Shown one piece after another: positions 35,823-45,019 of a stretch of DNA of 64,000 bases; position 1 is the stretch's first letter; each line of letters starts with the position of its first letter. Made by a program: the position numbers and the translations under genes. Below the pieces are notes generated by a model that was not told the origin of the DNA, did not search any database, and saw nothing but the letters and a program-made list of their open reading frames with translations. Source of the stretch: a bacterium (GTDB taxonomy: Bacteria > Bacillota > Bacilli > Lactobacillales > Streptococcaceae); assembly GCA_905221345.1 (NCBI GenBank), contig CAJNCW010000002.1, forward strand, positions 124,001 through 188,000, given 5' to 3'.

Positions 35823-35857
35823 ATTCCTGAAAGAAGTTCCTTTCAGGAATTTTTTAT
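35823..35857 (+). terminator. Terminator after psaR
   Basis: ATTCCTGAAAG, loop, CTTTCAGGAATTTTTT, 6 bases past the stop. Confidence 0.92.
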
Positions 35858-35923
35858 TATTTTAGTTGTGAGTTCCATTCGTTTGGTGTAGAATGAAGGT
35901 AGATAAAAGAGGGAGGTCATCTT

Positions 35924-36337
35924 ATGAAAAAGCTCTTTAGACTACACTTCGCAGCCATTGCAGGCAGCGATTTGCTACTGTTGGTAACCTTCAGACCCCG
36001 ATACGAACTTTCTTTGGAGAGAGGTCTGATTTTTTGCTTCATTTTCATCCTTGCTCAGGGACTACTGCTGTCTCGCTTGGTCTTCCGACTCAAAAAACAT
36101 TTCTCTGAGATTTATCCTCAGATGAACAAAAAAATTCGCCTTTATTACTTAGAGATTCTCTCAGTTGACCTTCTATTATTTGTCTTTTTAGCCATCACTG
36201 GCCCTCAACATTTTTACTCTCTTACTCCAGTCTTTACTTCCTGTCATTCTACTTTTTATTATATAACGGCTAGCCACCTGAGAGAAAACTATCCAGACTT
36301 TTACAACAAACACATCACTTTATGGGAGTGTCTATAA
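35924..36337 (+). CDS. Small membrane protein, function unknown
   Basis: 137 residues with probable membrane segments near 8-25 (FAAIAGSDLLLLVTF), 35-52 (LIFCFIFILAQGLLLSRLVF) and 78-96 (LEILSVDLLLFVFLAITG), and a soluble tail with scattered His and Tyr (SCHSTFYYITASHLRENYPDFYNKHITLWECL). No family recognised. GGGAGG precedes the ATG and a strong bidirectional terminator follows. It faces dtd convergently. Confidence 0.7.
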   Translation: MKKLFRLHFAAIAGSDLLLLVTFRPRYELSLERGLIFCFIFILAQGLLLSRLVFRLKKHFSEIYPQMNKKIRLYYLEILSVDLLLFVFLAITGPQHFYSLTPVFTSCHSTFYYITASHLRENYPDFYNKHITLWECL

Positions 36338-36339
36338 AC

Positions 36340-36369
36340 AAAAACCAAGCCAGCTGGGCTTGGTTTTCT
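36340..36369. terminator. Bidirectional terminator between the membrane protein gene and dtd
   Basis: AAAACCAAGCC, loop AGCT, GGGCTTGGTTTT. It reaches the dtd stop codon. Confidence 0.93.
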
Positions 36370-36812
36370 TATCTATTTTTAGTATCAAGAATGATGGTGA
36401 CTGGTCCATCATTGACCAGCTCCACCTGCATATCCGCTCCAAAGATGCCTGTCTGAACGGGCACTTCCTGAGCTAGCTTTTGGTTGAAAGTGTTATAGAA
36501 GGCAGTTGCCATATCCGGCTTGGCTGCACCTGTAAAGGCGGGACGATTGCCTTTCTTAGTGTCCGCAAAGAGGGTAAACTGAGAAATAGAAAGAATTGCG
36601 CCCTCAATATCCTTAACAGACAGATTCATCTTACCTTCTGCATCAGAAAAAATTCGCATGTTGACGAGCTTTCGGACAGCATAGTCCAGATCTTCCTCTT
36701 GGTCCTCTGGGCCAACACCGACCAGCAATAAAAGCCCCTGATTAATTTTTCCATGAACCTGGCCTTCGATACTCACTTGGGCTTTCTTAACTCGTTGGAT
36801 AATAATTTTCAT
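36369..36812 (-). CDS. dtd: D-aminoacyl-tRNA deacylase
   Basis: Proofreading enzyme that frees D-amino acids from tRNA. 147 residues, the usual length, with both active-site motifs: ISQFTLFAD (SQFTL) and [12 protein letters not shown] (NxGPxT). It sits 29 bases downstream of rel on the same strand, a conserved Firmicute pairing that points to one transcript. Confidence 0.96.
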   Translation of the reverse strand: MKIIIQRVKKAQVSIEGQVHGKINQGLLLLVGVGPEDQEEDLDYAVRKLVNMRIFSDAEGKMNLSVKDIEGAILSISQFTLFADTKKGNRPAFTGAAKPDMATAFYNTFNQKLAQEVPVQTGIFGADMQVELVNDGPVTIILDTKNR

Positions 36813-36841
36813 AATAGCCTTTCTAGTAACTGAAGAGAGAA

Positions 36842-39058
36842 TTAGCCGTTGGTTCGTTTGACAGAATAAACCTCTGGCACACTCTTAATCTTATCCACGA
36901 CTGTGGTCAGTGTTGAGAGGTTGGAAATACCAAATGACACGTGGATATTAGCAAATTTCATATCCTTAGTTGGTTGAGCATTAACAGTTGAGATATTCTT
37001 AGTTGTGTTGGAGAGAACTTGCAGAACATCATTTAAGAGCCCTGTACGGTTAAGACCATAGATATCGATGTGAGCGGTGTATTCCTTGCTTGAGAATTGA
37101 TCTTCCCATTCCACATCAAGGAGACGTTGCTCGTAGTTTTCTTGGGCACGGAGATTCATACAGTCCACACGGTGAATAGCTACACCACGACCCTTGGTAA
37201 TATAGCCAACAATGTCGTCACCCGGAACTGGATTGCAACACTTGGCAATCCGAACTAGGAGACCTGAAGCACCTTCAATGACCACACCACCCTCATGCTT
37301 AACCTTGAGGATTTCTTTGTTTTCAACCTTGACTTCGCCACCTTTGACAAGCTCTTCTGCTTCCGCCTTGGCCTTGGCACGTTCTTCCTCGCGTCGTTCC
37401 TTTTCGGTCAAACGGTTAAAGACGGTAATAGCGCCAATTTCTCCAAAACCAATGGCTGCATAGAGGGCTTCCTCTGTCTTGTAGCTGGTCTTTTGAAGGA
37501 CCTCGTCCATATGACGCTTGTCCATGAATTTATTGGCCACATAACCGTTTTCTTGGAATTGGGCCATCAACATTTCACGACCCTTGTTAACGGATAATTC
37601 CTTGTCTTGATTTTTAAAGAACTGACGAATCTTGTTGCGTGCCTTGCTGGTCTTAACCATATTGAGCCAGTCACGACTCGGGCCAAAAGAGTTGGGGTTG
37701 GTGATAATTTCAACCTGATCCCCTGTCTTGAGCTTGGTTGTCAGAGGAACCATACGGCCATTGACCTTGGCACCAGTCGCTTTTTCACCGACTTTGGTAT
37801 GGATTTCATAGGCAAAGTCAATCGGTCCTGAATCTTTCGGAAGGGAACGAACTGCACCATCTGGAGTAAAGACGTAAATCTCCTCCACCAGATAGTTTTC
37901 TTTAACAGAGTCCACAAATTCCTTGGCATCATCAGCCTGGTCTTGGAGCTCCATCATCTCCTTGATCCAGTTCATACCAATCGCAGACTCTTTGCTGTTG
38001 ACCTGCCCTTTAATACCTTTCTTATATGCCCAGTGAGCTGCTACCCCGTACTCAGCTACTTCGTGCATTTCCTTGGTCCGAATCTGGAATTCAATCGGCC
38101 CTTTTGGTCCATAGACAGTCGTATGGATAGACTGGTAACCATTGGCCTTACGATTGGCGATATAGTCTTTGAAGCGACCTGGCATGGGTTTCCAAAGTTC
38201 ATGCACATAACCCAGCATGGCATAAACATCACTCTGGGTATCTAAGATACAGCGAATGGCAATCAGGTCATAAATTTCCTCAAAGCGTTTCTTCTTATCC
38301 TGCATCTTGCGGTAGATCGAATAGATATGCTTAGGACGACCATAGATTTTTCCTTTGAGATTGCGTTCGGAAGTGTAGTCCTCTAACTTGGTTACGACTT
38401 CATCGACCAAAGCCTCACGCTCTCTGCGTTTTTCCTTCATCATGTGAGTGATTTTATAAAACTCAGTTGGATTGAGATATCGGAAGGACAAGTCTTCCAA
38501 CTCCCACTTGACACTGGAAATCCCTAGACGATGAGCAAGTGGTGCGTAAATTTCCATGGTTTCTCTGGAGATACGTTCTTGCTTGTCCTTTCGCAGGTGT
38601 TTGAGAGTCCGCATATTGTGCAAGCGATCCGATAGTTTGACCAAGATAACACGGATATCCTCTGACATGGCCATAAGCATCTTGCGGTGATTTTCCGCTA
38701 ATTGCTCCTCAAGTGATTTGTACTCAACCTTACCAAGCTTGGTCACCCCATCAACTATAATCCGAACATCATGGCCAAACTCCCGCTCCAAGTCATCCAG
38801 TGTCGCCTCTGTGTCCTCAACCACGTCATGCAAAAAACCACAGGCAACGGTTACGGCATCCAGCTTGAGCTTAGCTAGAATTCCTGCTACCTGAATGGGA
38901 TGGATAATATAGGGCTCACCTGATTTGCGAAACTGCCCACTATGACAATCAACTGCGTAAATCAATGCTTTTTGTACAAAAGCAACGTCTTCCTTTGTTA
39001 AATATTCTCTCGTTAAAGCGACAACCTCATCGCCCGTCAAATTCACTTCTTTCGGCAT
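36842..39058 (-). CDS. rel: Bifunctional (p)ppGpp synthetase/hydrolase Rel
   Basis: Makes and degrades the stringent-response alarmone. 738 residues in the standard order: HD hydrolase domain ([27 protein letters not shown]), synthetase ([55 protein letters not shown]), TGS domain ([29 protein letters not shown]), zinc-finger/RIS segment ([31 protein letters not shown]) and a C-terminal ACT domain. HD and synthetase catalytic motifs are intact, so both activities are expected. Confidence 0.97.
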   Translation of the reverse strand: MPKEVNLTGDEVVALTREYLTKEDVAFVQKALIYAVDCHSGQFRKSGEPYIIHPIQVAGILAKLKLDAVTVACGFLHDVVEDTEATLDDLEREFGHDVRIIVDGVTKLGKVEYKSLEEQLAENHRKMLMAMSEDIRVILVKLSDRLHNMRTLKHLRKDKQERISRETMEIYAPLAHRLGISSVKWELEDLSFRYLNPTEFYKITHMMKEKRREREALVDEVVTKLEDYTSERNLKGKIYGRPKHIYSIYRKMQDKKKRFEEIYDLIAIRCILDTQSDVYAMLGYVHELWKPMPGRFKDYIANRKANGYQSIHTTVYGPKGPIEFQIRTKEMHEVAEYGVAAHWAYKKGIKGQVNSKESAIGMNWIKEMMELQDQADDAKEFVDSVKENYLVEEIYVFTPDGAVRSLPKDSGPIDFAYEIHTKVGEKATGAKVNGRMVPLTTKLKTGDQVEIITNPNSFGPSRDWLNMVKTSKARNKIRQFFKNQDKELSVNKGREMLMAQFQENGYVANKFMDKRHMDEVLQKTSYKTEEALYAAIGFGEIGAITVFNRLTEKERREEERAKAKAEAEELVKGGEVKVENKEILKVKHEGGVVIEGASGLLVRIAKCCNPVPGDDIVGYITKGRGVAIHRVDCMNLRAQENYEQRLLDVEWEDQFSSKEYTAHIDIYGLNRTGLLNDVLQVLSNTTKNISTVNAQPTKDMKFANIHVSFGISNLSTLTTVVDKIKSVPEVYSVKRTNG

Positions 39059-39152
39059 CTATTCTCTCCAATTCTTCCTACCATTTTATCACTTTTTTAA
39101 GAATATTAAAACTAGAAAAGCCTGTTTTCATACCTAGCCTAAGCAATTAAAA

Positions 39153-39186
39153 GAAAAACACTGCAAGAGAAACTCTGCAGTGCTTT
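39153..39186 (-). terminator. Terminator after msmK
   Basis: On the minus strand AGCACTGCAGAG, loop, CTCTTGCAGTGTTTTTC, 16 bases past the stop at 39202. Confidence 0.85.
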
Positions 39187-39201
39187 GTTATTTTATTTAT
39201 C

Positions 39202-40332
39202 TTAGTAAACTGTTTTTTCAGTTTCTACGTCGAAGAAGTGTGCTTTGTTCAAGTCAAATCCAAGTTCAACTGTCGCACCTGTTTGCAAGTAGTCACGAGC
39301 ATCCACTTTGGCAACAAATTCGTCTTTACCAACTTGGCAGTAAAGGTGAGATTCTGAACCAAGCAATTCTGATACTGAGATAGTAGCTTTGACAACTGAT
39401 TCTGGGAATGTTTCAAGGAAAGCAGGTTCTGCATTCACATCTTCTGGACGAATACCGAAGATCAATTCTTTACCTTCATAGCCTTTTTCACGAAGAACTT
39501 TCAAAGCACCTTCTGGAACTTTCAAGCGGAAACCGTCAGAAACAATTTCGTTGCCTTCTAATTTCACATTGATGAAGTTCATAGCTGGGCTTCCGATGAA
39601 TCCTGCTACAAACTTGTTAACTGGGTTTTTGTAAACTTCTTGAGGAGTTCCAATTTGTTCAACACGTCCGATAGTACCTGTACCAGCAGGGTTCTTAGTA
39701 GCTGACATGATAACGATACGGTCAGCAAGTGTCATCGCTTCTGTTTGGTCGTGAGTTACGTAGATAGTTGTAGCTCCGATACGACGGTGAATTTTCGCAA
39801 TCTCAGCACGCATAGATACACGAAGTTTAGCATCCAAGTTTGACAAAGGTTCGTCCATCAAGAATACTTTTGCATCACGGACGATCGCACGACCCATGGC
39901 AACACGTTGACGTTGACCACCTGAAAGGTCAGCTGGTTTACGATCCAAGAATTCTTTCAAACCAAGGATTGCTGCTGCTTCTTGCACACGTTTGTCGATA
40001 TCTTCCTTGCTATATTTACGCAATTTCAAACCGAAAGCCATGTTGTCATATACAGTCATGTGTGGGTAAAGAGCGTAGTTTTGGAAAACCATGGCGATAT
40101 CACGGTCTTTTGGAGCTACGTCGTTGACAACTACGCCATCGATAGATGCAGTACCTTCTGTGATGTCTTCAAGACCAGCAATCATACGAAGAGTTGTTGA
40201 TTTACCACATCCTGAAGGACCTACGAAAACGATAAATTCCTTGTCTTTGATGTCCAAGTTGAAGTCTTCAACTGAGTAGTGTTCGCTGTTTGGATATTTT
40301 TTGTAAATATTTTTAAGATTTAATTCTACCAT
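39202..40332 (-). CDS. msmK: Multi-sugar ABC transporter ATPase MsmK
   Basis: 376-residue ATPase of the MalK/UgpC/MsmK group. In streptococci a single MsmK energises several oligosaccharide importers, which explains why it stands without membrane subunits here. Walker [16 protein letters not shown]-loop [16 protein letters not shown], signature [20 protein letters not shown], Walker [17 protein letters not shown], then a C-terminal TOBE/OB region ([14 protein letters not shown]). AAGGAG lies nine bases before the ATG, and a cre site at the promoter suggests CcpA control. Confidence 0.94.
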   Translation of the reverse strand: MVELNLKNIYKKYPNSEHYSVEDFNLDIKDKEFIVFVGPSGCGKSTTLRMIAGLEDITEGTASIDGVVVNDVAPKDRDIAMVFQNYALYPHMTVYDNMAFGLKLRKYSKEDIDKRVQEAAAILGLKEFLDRKPADLSGGQRQRVAMGRAIVRDAKVFLMDEPLSNLDAKLRVSMRAEIAKIHRRIGATTIYVTHDQTEAMTLADRIVIMSATKNPAGTGTIGRVEQIGTPQEVYKNPVNKFVAGFIGSPAMNFINVKLEGNEIVSDGFRLKVPEGALKVLREKGYEGKELIFGIRPEDVNAEPAFLETFPESVVKATISVSELLGSESHLYCQVGKDEFVAKVDARDYLQTGATVELGFDLNKAHFFDVETEKTVY

Positions 40333-40365
40333 CGAGGTGAACTCCTTTTATATTTTGATAGTTTT

Positions 40366-40388
40366 ATTATAGATGAAAACGCTTTACA
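40366..40388 (-). promoter_or_regulatory. msmK -10 with adjacent cre (CcpA) site
   Basis: TATAAT on the minus strand (complement of 40366-40371) is directly preceded by a 16-base cre, ATGAAAACGCTTTACA on the plus strand (40373-40388). It matches the WTGAAARCGYTTWNNA consensus at every fixed position. It lies in the promoter spacer, so CcpA binding should block transcription. Confidence 0.78.
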
Positions 40389-40415
40389 TTTCTATGGCAA
40401 GGTGACCAAAAAAAC

Positions 40416-40447
40416 AAAAAAGTTCTGTGCAACTTGCACAAAACTTT
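40416..40447 (-). terminator. Terminator after the PucR-type gene
   Basis: On the minus strand AAAGTTTTGTGCAA / TTGCACAGAACTTTTTT. It overlaps the stop codon and isolates this gene from msmK. Confidence 0.82.
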
Positions 40448-41315
40448 AGAGAATATCTGGTAAAATCAACTGATAACACAAAGTAAGATCAGTCAATTCC
40501 TTCAACTGAAGCCCTGTCAATTCTTCCCATTTATCAATCTTGTATTGGAGAGAATTGCGGTGCAGATAAAGTTGCTGGGCTGTTTTAGTTAAGACAGCAC
40601 TGTTTTCCCAGAGAGAAAGGATAATTTCCTGAATCTGGTCCTGATCCAAGATCATCTGATGCAGGCATTCCTTGATTGATTTCAAGTCCAAGAGCCTTTC
40701 CCCCATACTCCATAGATAGAGTTGTGAAAAGGTATGAACACCTTGATGACCTTGGCGCCACCAAGTCTTAAACAAATCTCGCTCCGCTTTGATCAGGTCT
40801 GACAGAGATTGATGCCTCGTCTGAGACCAAACCTGCCCCAACATGATAGACAGACGAAGGCCAAAGTCATACTCAACTGCCTCAATCGTATCAGATAAGA
40901 TTGAGCGGACAGAGCTGTACTTATCTTGTTGAAGCACAAATACATAGTCCTGAGCACCGACCTGTAGCACTGTTTGGCAGTTGGGAAAAAGAGTTCGCAT
41001 CATGTCTAGCCAAGAGGATAGATTTTCCTGTTGGAAATAGGAAAGATGGCAATAAACCAACTGAATCTTTTTAAAAGTTTGAGGCGCCTGCCCCTTACCC
41101 TCAATCAAATAGGAATACCAAGGATTGAGCGAACGAGCCTGCTCCTGCTGAGTTAAAAGGGCAATTAACTGCTTTTCACGCTCGCTGAGGCCAGCTTCCT
41201 CCAGTAAAATCCACTGCTGAGAGGCTAAAGGGAGAGTTAGATAGCCTGGTTTCTCTACTGGCTGATCTGAAATCTGAGCCTCCGGAAACCAGTCTTGTAA
41301 TTCCTTTACAATCAT
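40446..41315 (-). CDS. PucR/CdaR-type helix-turn-helix regulator
   Basis: 289 residues. Only the C-terminus is recognised: VLTKTAQQLYLHRNSLQYKIDKWEELTGLQLKELTDLTLCYQLI (about 240-285) is the PucR-family HTH_30 domain. The central part resembles the GGDEF-like middle of CdaR proteins only in layout. Its start lies 3 bases past mrnC, with GGAGGG in between, so it belongs to the cysS-mrnC transcript. The effector and targets are unknown; msmK, next along, is a possible but unproven target. Confidence 0.7.
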   Translation of the reverse strand: MIVKELQDWFPEAQISDQPVEKPGYLTLPLASQQWILLEEAGLSEREKQLIALLTQQEQARSLNPWYSYLIEGKGQAPQTFKKIQLVYCHLSYFQQENLSSWLDMMRTLFPNCQTVLQVGAQDYVFVLQQDKYSSVRSILSDTIEAVEYDFGLRLSIMLGQVWSQTRHQSLSDLIKAERDLFKTWWRQGHQGVHTFSQLYLWSMGERLLDLKSIKECLHQMILDQDQIQEIILSLWENSAVLTKTAQQLYLHRNSLQYKIDKWEELTGLQLKELTDLTLCYQLILPDIL

Positions 41316-41318
41316 ATT

Positions 41319-41705
41319 CTAGCCCTCCACTTTTTGGATGCACCAAGAAATTAAGGTCTCTAGCCGCTCCAGATTTTCAGTCAGATGGAGATAGCCCATG
41401 ACCGCTTCAAATCCCGTGGACATACGGTAAGTCACCACATCAGCATTTTTAGCCTTGGTATGACTATTGGTATTGCGACCACGTTTGTAGATTTCTTCTT
41501 CTTTTTCCGTCAGGATTTGCTCCTCCAACATGAGGGCAATCAAGTGAGCTTGAGCCTTGGCAGATACATACTTAGTCGCCTCTTGGTGGAGTTTATTGGG
41601 CTTGGTCATGCCTTTGAGGATGAGGTGGCGACGAATATACATGGAATAAACCGCATCTCCCTCAAAAGCCAACGCAATCCCGTTAATGAGATTGACATCA
41701 ATCAC
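41319..41705 (-). CDS. mrnC: Mini-ribonuclease III, GTG start
   Basis: Double-strand RNase lacking the dsRNA-binding domain, involved in 23S rRNA maturation. 128 residues with the RNase III core LINGIALAFEGDAVYSMYIRRHLI (catalytic Asp/Glu box), KGMTKPNKLHQEATKYVSAKAQA and the second acidic helix RGRNTNSHTKAKNADVVTYRMSTGFEAVMGYL. Translation starts at a GTG that overlaps the end of cysS by 8 bases, with a GGAG-type site inside cysS. cysS-mrnC is a conserved Firmicute pair. Confidence 0.93.
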   Translation of the reverse strand: MIDVNLINGIALAFEGDAVYSMYIRRHLILKGMTKPNKLHQEATKYVSAKAQAHLIALMLEEQILTEKEEEIYKRGRNTNSHTKAKNADVVTYRMSTGFEAVMGYLHLTENLERLETLISWCIQKVEG

Positions 41706-43041
41706 GAGTCCACCTCACTCCATCCTTGGTGTCAAGGAGCTTAATTCCTTGAGCAGCCAGTTGGTCACGGATTTGGTCTGCTGTCGCAAAATCACGATTA
41801 GCACGCGCTTCTTGGCGTTTTTGGATTAAGGCTTCAATGTCTGCATCCAAAACTTCCTCAACAAAGACAATTCCAAAGACTTCTAACATATCCGCAAGAG
41901 CTTCCTTAACACTTGTATCATAGTTGCCGGAGTTGATCCATTTGGCCATTTCAAAGACAACTGTAATACCGTTGGCAGAGTTAAAGTCCTCATCCATGGC
42001 TGCTACAAACTTATCTTTAAAGTCCTGCAACTCTTGAGCGTCTACCGTTCCAGAAAATGGTTGCTCGTAAGTGTTCTTTAGATACTTAAGATTTGTCTCT
42101 GCATCATGCACTGCTTTTTCCGTAAAGTTGATAGGCTTACGGTAATGCTGAGTCGCAAAGAAGAATCGAAGCACTTGCCCATCTAGAGTTTTAAGGGCAT
42201 CATGGACTGTGATAAAGTTGCCCAAGGACTTAGACATCTTGACATTGTCGATATTGACAAAGCCATTGTGCATCCAGTAGTTGGCGAAAGTCTTGCCTGT
42301 TTTGGCTTCTGACTGGGCAATTTCATTGGTATGGTGAGGAAACTCAAGATCGGCTCCACCACCGTGGATATCAATGGTATCACCTAAAATCTCTGTCGAC
42401 ATGACAGAACACTCGATATGCCAACCCGGACGACCAGGTCCCCAAGGACTGTCCCAAGAAATCTCGCCTGGTTTGGCAGCTTTCCAAAGGGCAAAGTCCA
42501 CAGGATTTTCCTTACGAGCCGTTTCTTCATCGGTACGACCTGAAGCACCTAGCTCCAAATCTTCCAAGGTTTTATTGGCCAACTTAGCATAGTTGTGGGA
42601 TTTTTCCACACGGAAGTAAACATCCCCTTGACTCTCGTAAGCATAATCTTTTTCAATCAAGTCAGCAACAAAACGAATGATGTCCGCCATAAACTCTACT
42701 ACACGTGGATGGCGAGTCGCAGGTTTGACGCCCAAGGCCGTCACATCCTCACGAAAGGCAGCGATGTACTTGTCCGCAACCTCTTGAGGCGTGATGCCTT
42801 CTTCCTTGGCACGGTTGATAATCTTATCATCCACATCCGTAAAATTGGAAATATAGGCAACTTCGTAGCCACGGTATTCAAAGTAGCGACGAATGGTATC
42901 AAAGGCTACCGTTGAACGAGCATTCCCAACGTGAATATAGTTGTAGACGGTTGGCCCACAGACATACATCTTAACCTTACCGTCCTCGATTGGGACAAAT
43001 TCTCGCAAATCACGAGACATGGTGTCGTAAATTTTAATCAT
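41698..43041 (-). CDS. cysS: Cysteinyl-tRNA synthetase
   Basis: Class I synthetase, 447 residues from MIKIYDTMSRDLREF; a GTG three codons upstream would sit on the ribosome site GGGAG. It has the HIGH-type motif in CGPTVYNYIHVGNARS, zinc Cys residues (first in MYVCGPTV, second in WHIECSVMS), HGGGADLEFPHHTNEIAQSE, the KMSKS loop NVKMSKSLGNF, and a C-terminal anticodon domain. It follows the DHFR-like gene and precedes mrnC, all in one direction. Confidence 0.97.
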   Translation of the reverse strand: MIKIYDTMSRDLREFVPIEDGKVKMYVCGPTVYNYIHVGNARSTVAFDTIRRYFEYRGYEVAYISNFTDVDDKIINRAKEEGITPQEVADKYIAAFREDVTALGVKPATRHPRVVEFMADIIRFVADLIEKDYAYESQGDVYFRVEKSHNYAKLANKTLEDLELGASGRTDEETARKENPVDFALWKAAKPGEISWDSPWGPGRPGWHIECSVMSTEILGDTIDIHGGGADLEFPHHTNEIAQSEAKTGKTFANYWMHNGFVNIDNVKMSKSLGNFITVHDALKTLDGQVLRFFFATQHYRKPINFTEKAVHDAETNLKYLKNTYEQPFSGTVDAQELQDFKDKFVAAMDEDFNSANGITVVFEMAKWINSGNYDTSVKEALADMLEVFGIVFVEEVLDADIEALIQKRQEARANRDFATADQIRDQLAAQGIKLLDTKDGVRWTRD

Positions 43042-43058
43042 GCGGTCCACTCCCTTCT

Positions 43059-43580
43059 CTATTTCTGACTTTTTCGGCTGAAAACCAGCTCTGCAAAAGG
43101 GCCAAATTGTCTGAGGCTATCCAGTTGGTAAAAACGCTGCCCCTCCTCTTGGGTAAAGAGAGGAACCCCCTTTCCTAGGATAAGGGGCGCTATCTGAATA
43201 ATGAGGTGGTCGAAAAGATCCGCATCCAAGAGCGGTCCTACCAAGGAATTACCACCAATCACAAAGACATTTTTACCTTTGTCAATCTGGCGAACAAAGT
43301 CCACCACATCCCCAGCTACTGGCTGGTAATTGCTGACAGGCAGGTGCCTATCATGCGTAAAGACATAGTTTTCCGTAGCTTGATAAAAACTTTCTACATC
43401 TTGCAAATCTTGGATTTCCTCAAAGGTTCGCTTGCCCATGATGGTGATATCCATTTGCCTGTAAAAGTCATCATAGCCTGTATCCTCTACAGAACCAAGC
43501 TGATGCAGCCAGTCTATCCTGTGCTGGCTGTCTGCCAAGTAGCCATCCATGGTGATACAGCCGTAAAAATATACTGCCAT
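43059..43580 (-). CDS. Dihydrofolate reductase family (RibD C-terminal-like) protein
   Basis: 173 residues with the DHFR-like NADPH fold of the RibD C-terminal family: FYGCITMDGYLADSQHRIDWL at the start, IMGKRTFEEI, KNVFVIGGNSLVGPLLDADLFDHLIIQIAPLILGKGVPLF at the end (GG nucleotide loop and strand). Whether it reduces a pterin, a riboflavin precursor or something else is unknown. It lies 8 bases after the nucleoside phosphorylase-like gene and 17 bases before cysS. Confidence 0.82.
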   Translation of the reverse strand: MAVYFYGCITMDGYLADSQHRIDWLHQLGSVEDTGYDDFYRQMDITIMGKRTFEEIQDLQDVESFYQATENYVFTHDRHLPVSNYQPVAGDVVDFVRQIDKGKNVFVIGGNSLVGPLLDADLFDHLIIQIAPLILGKGVPLFTQEEGQRFYQLDSLRQFGPFAELVFSRKSQK

Positions 43581-43588
43581 TCTTGTAG

Positions 43589-44353
43589 TTACCTTTCTAG
43601 TTCCTTTGCTATTGTCAAAGCGATAGTGAAAAAAGTCATGGCATCAGCTGTCCGCTCTTCATGGCGGGCATCCCAGGTTCGGTTATGATGATCCACATAG
43701 TCAGCTGTGTAGAAGAACTGATAGACTTTACTCTTGCGAAATTGACTCCAAGCCATGATAGCCGAAGCTTCCATGTCCACCACTTGGGCTCCAGCAGCTA
43801 AGCGACGCTTGACCTTATCAGGCGTTTCTCGATAAAAGGCATCAGTCGTCCAAGACTTGGTTCGGATATGCTCAATGCAAGATTTGTTCAAAGCTTCTTC
43901 CATGGTTAAGAGCAAAGTTTCGTCATAAGCTATCTCATCACTTGCAGGAGCGTAATGGTAACTTGTACCTTCATCACGTAAAGCTGAACTAGGTAAGATA
44001 ATCTTATCTGCCTGAATAGACTGATCTAGAACTCCGCAAGAACCCAAAACAATAAAGTTCTTAAATCCTCTTGCTTTGAGTTCTTCTAAGAGTCCAACAA
44101 CCATCGGGGCTCCAATCGTAGCTATAGCAACTGCTACCTTACTCCCATCTTTCTCATAGATATACCATGGAAATCTACCATTTAGATTGGTTAGATAGCC
44201 GCCTTCGTAAACATCTTCAAACTGCTTTACTCGTTCAACGATTTCTCCATTAAAAGATAAAATAATCGTGTCACAGATTTCTCCACCACCTCGAATACTT
44301 CGATCAGTTGGTTCGATAACCGCAGGTACATTTTCGAATTCTTCTAATAGCAT
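43589..44353 (-). CDS. Nucleoside phosphorylase family protein (PNP/UDP superfamily)
   Basis: 254 residues. It has the core of the superfamily: VAVAIATIGAPMVVGLLEELKARG, FIVLGSCGVLDQSIQADKIILPSSALRDEGTSYHY (GSCG phosphate loop and RDEGTS region as in uridine phosphorylases), SWTTDAFYRET, and VVDMEASAIMAWSQFRK (ribose-binding Glu in DMEAS). Phosphorolysis of a nucleoside is expected; purine versus uridine is unresolved. GGAGG precedes the ATG. It sits inside the cysE-cysS gene run. Confidence 0.85.
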   Translation of the reverse strand: MLLEEFENVPAVIEPTDRSIRGGGEICDTIILSFNGEIVERVKQFEDVYEGGYLTNLNGRFPWYIYEKDGSKVAVAIATIGAPMVVGLLEELKARGFKNFIVLGSCGVLDQSIQADKIILPSSALRDEGTSYHYAPASDEIAYDETLLLTMEEALNKSCIEHIRTKSWTTDAFYRETPDKVKRRLAAGAQVVDMEASAIMAWSQFRKSKVYQFFYTADYVDHHNRTWDARHEERTADAMTFFTIALTIAKELER

Positions 44354-44387
44354 TTGCCTAACCTCCTACCCAAAGCATTACTACCCT

Positions 44388-45005
44388 CTACAACCCCGAC
44401 GATCTGTGACTGGCTTCCCTAGCATGTTCGAGTTTATTGACGTAATACTCCCGTTTTTCTTCAACTTCGTGGATCGTCGGCTCATCTTTCTTACCATGAA
44501 CGCGGACGATCTTGGCCGGAATACCCACAACCGTCACATCACTAGGTACGTCTGCCACAACAACTGCTGCTGCACCAACCTTGGCATTTTCACCAATTTC
44601 CACCGGTCCGATGACTTGGGCATGGGCTGATATAAGAGCTCCTTTTCGCACAGTCGGATGGCGTTTACCTACATCCTTCCCTGTCCCACCAAGAGTCACT
44701 CCGTGATAGAGAAGAACGCCTTTTTCAACAATCGCTGTCTCTCCAATCACCAAGCCTGAACCGTGGTCGATAAAGACACCTGAATCAATCTGGGCACCTG
44801 GATGAATCTCGATTTGGGTCCAAAAGCGCCAAAACTGACTGTGCATCCGAGCCAGGAGTTTGAAGCCGTGCTTCCAGAGAAAATGCGAGAGACGGTGAGC
44901 CGCTAAGGCCTTTACACCTGGATAAGTCAGCAAAACTTCCAAACTGTTGCGTGCCGCTGGATCATTTTCTTTTACAATATCAATGGTTTCGCGCCACCAT
45001 CCCAT
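44388..45005 (-). CDS. cysE: Serine O-acetyltransferase
   Basis: First step of cysteine synthesis: acetyl-CoA plus serine gives O-acetylserine. 205 residues, the short Gram-positive form. An N-terminal helical part (NSLEVLLTYPGVKALAAHRLSHFLWKHG) is followed by left-handed beta-helix hexapeptides: EIHPGAQIDSGVFIDHGSGLVIGETAIVEKG, then TLGGTGKDVGKRHPTVRKGALISAHAQVIGPVEIGENAKVGAAAVV. The catalytic Asp/His pair lies in FIDHGSG. It starts 14 bases after pnp and is near metE/metF, cysS and other sulfur-related genes. Confidence 0.96.
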   Translation of the reverse strand: MGWWRETIDIVKENDPAARNSLEVLLTYPGVKALAAHRLSHFLWKHGFKLLARMHSQFWRFWTQIEIHPGAQIDSGVFIDHGSGLVIGETAIVEKGVLLYHGVTLGGTGKDVGKRHPTVRKGALISAHAQVIGPVEIGENAKVGAAAVVVADVPSDVTVVGIPAKIVRVHGKKDEPTIHEVEEKREYYVNKLEHAREASHRSSGL

Positions 45006-45019
45006 ACATTTCTCCTTTC

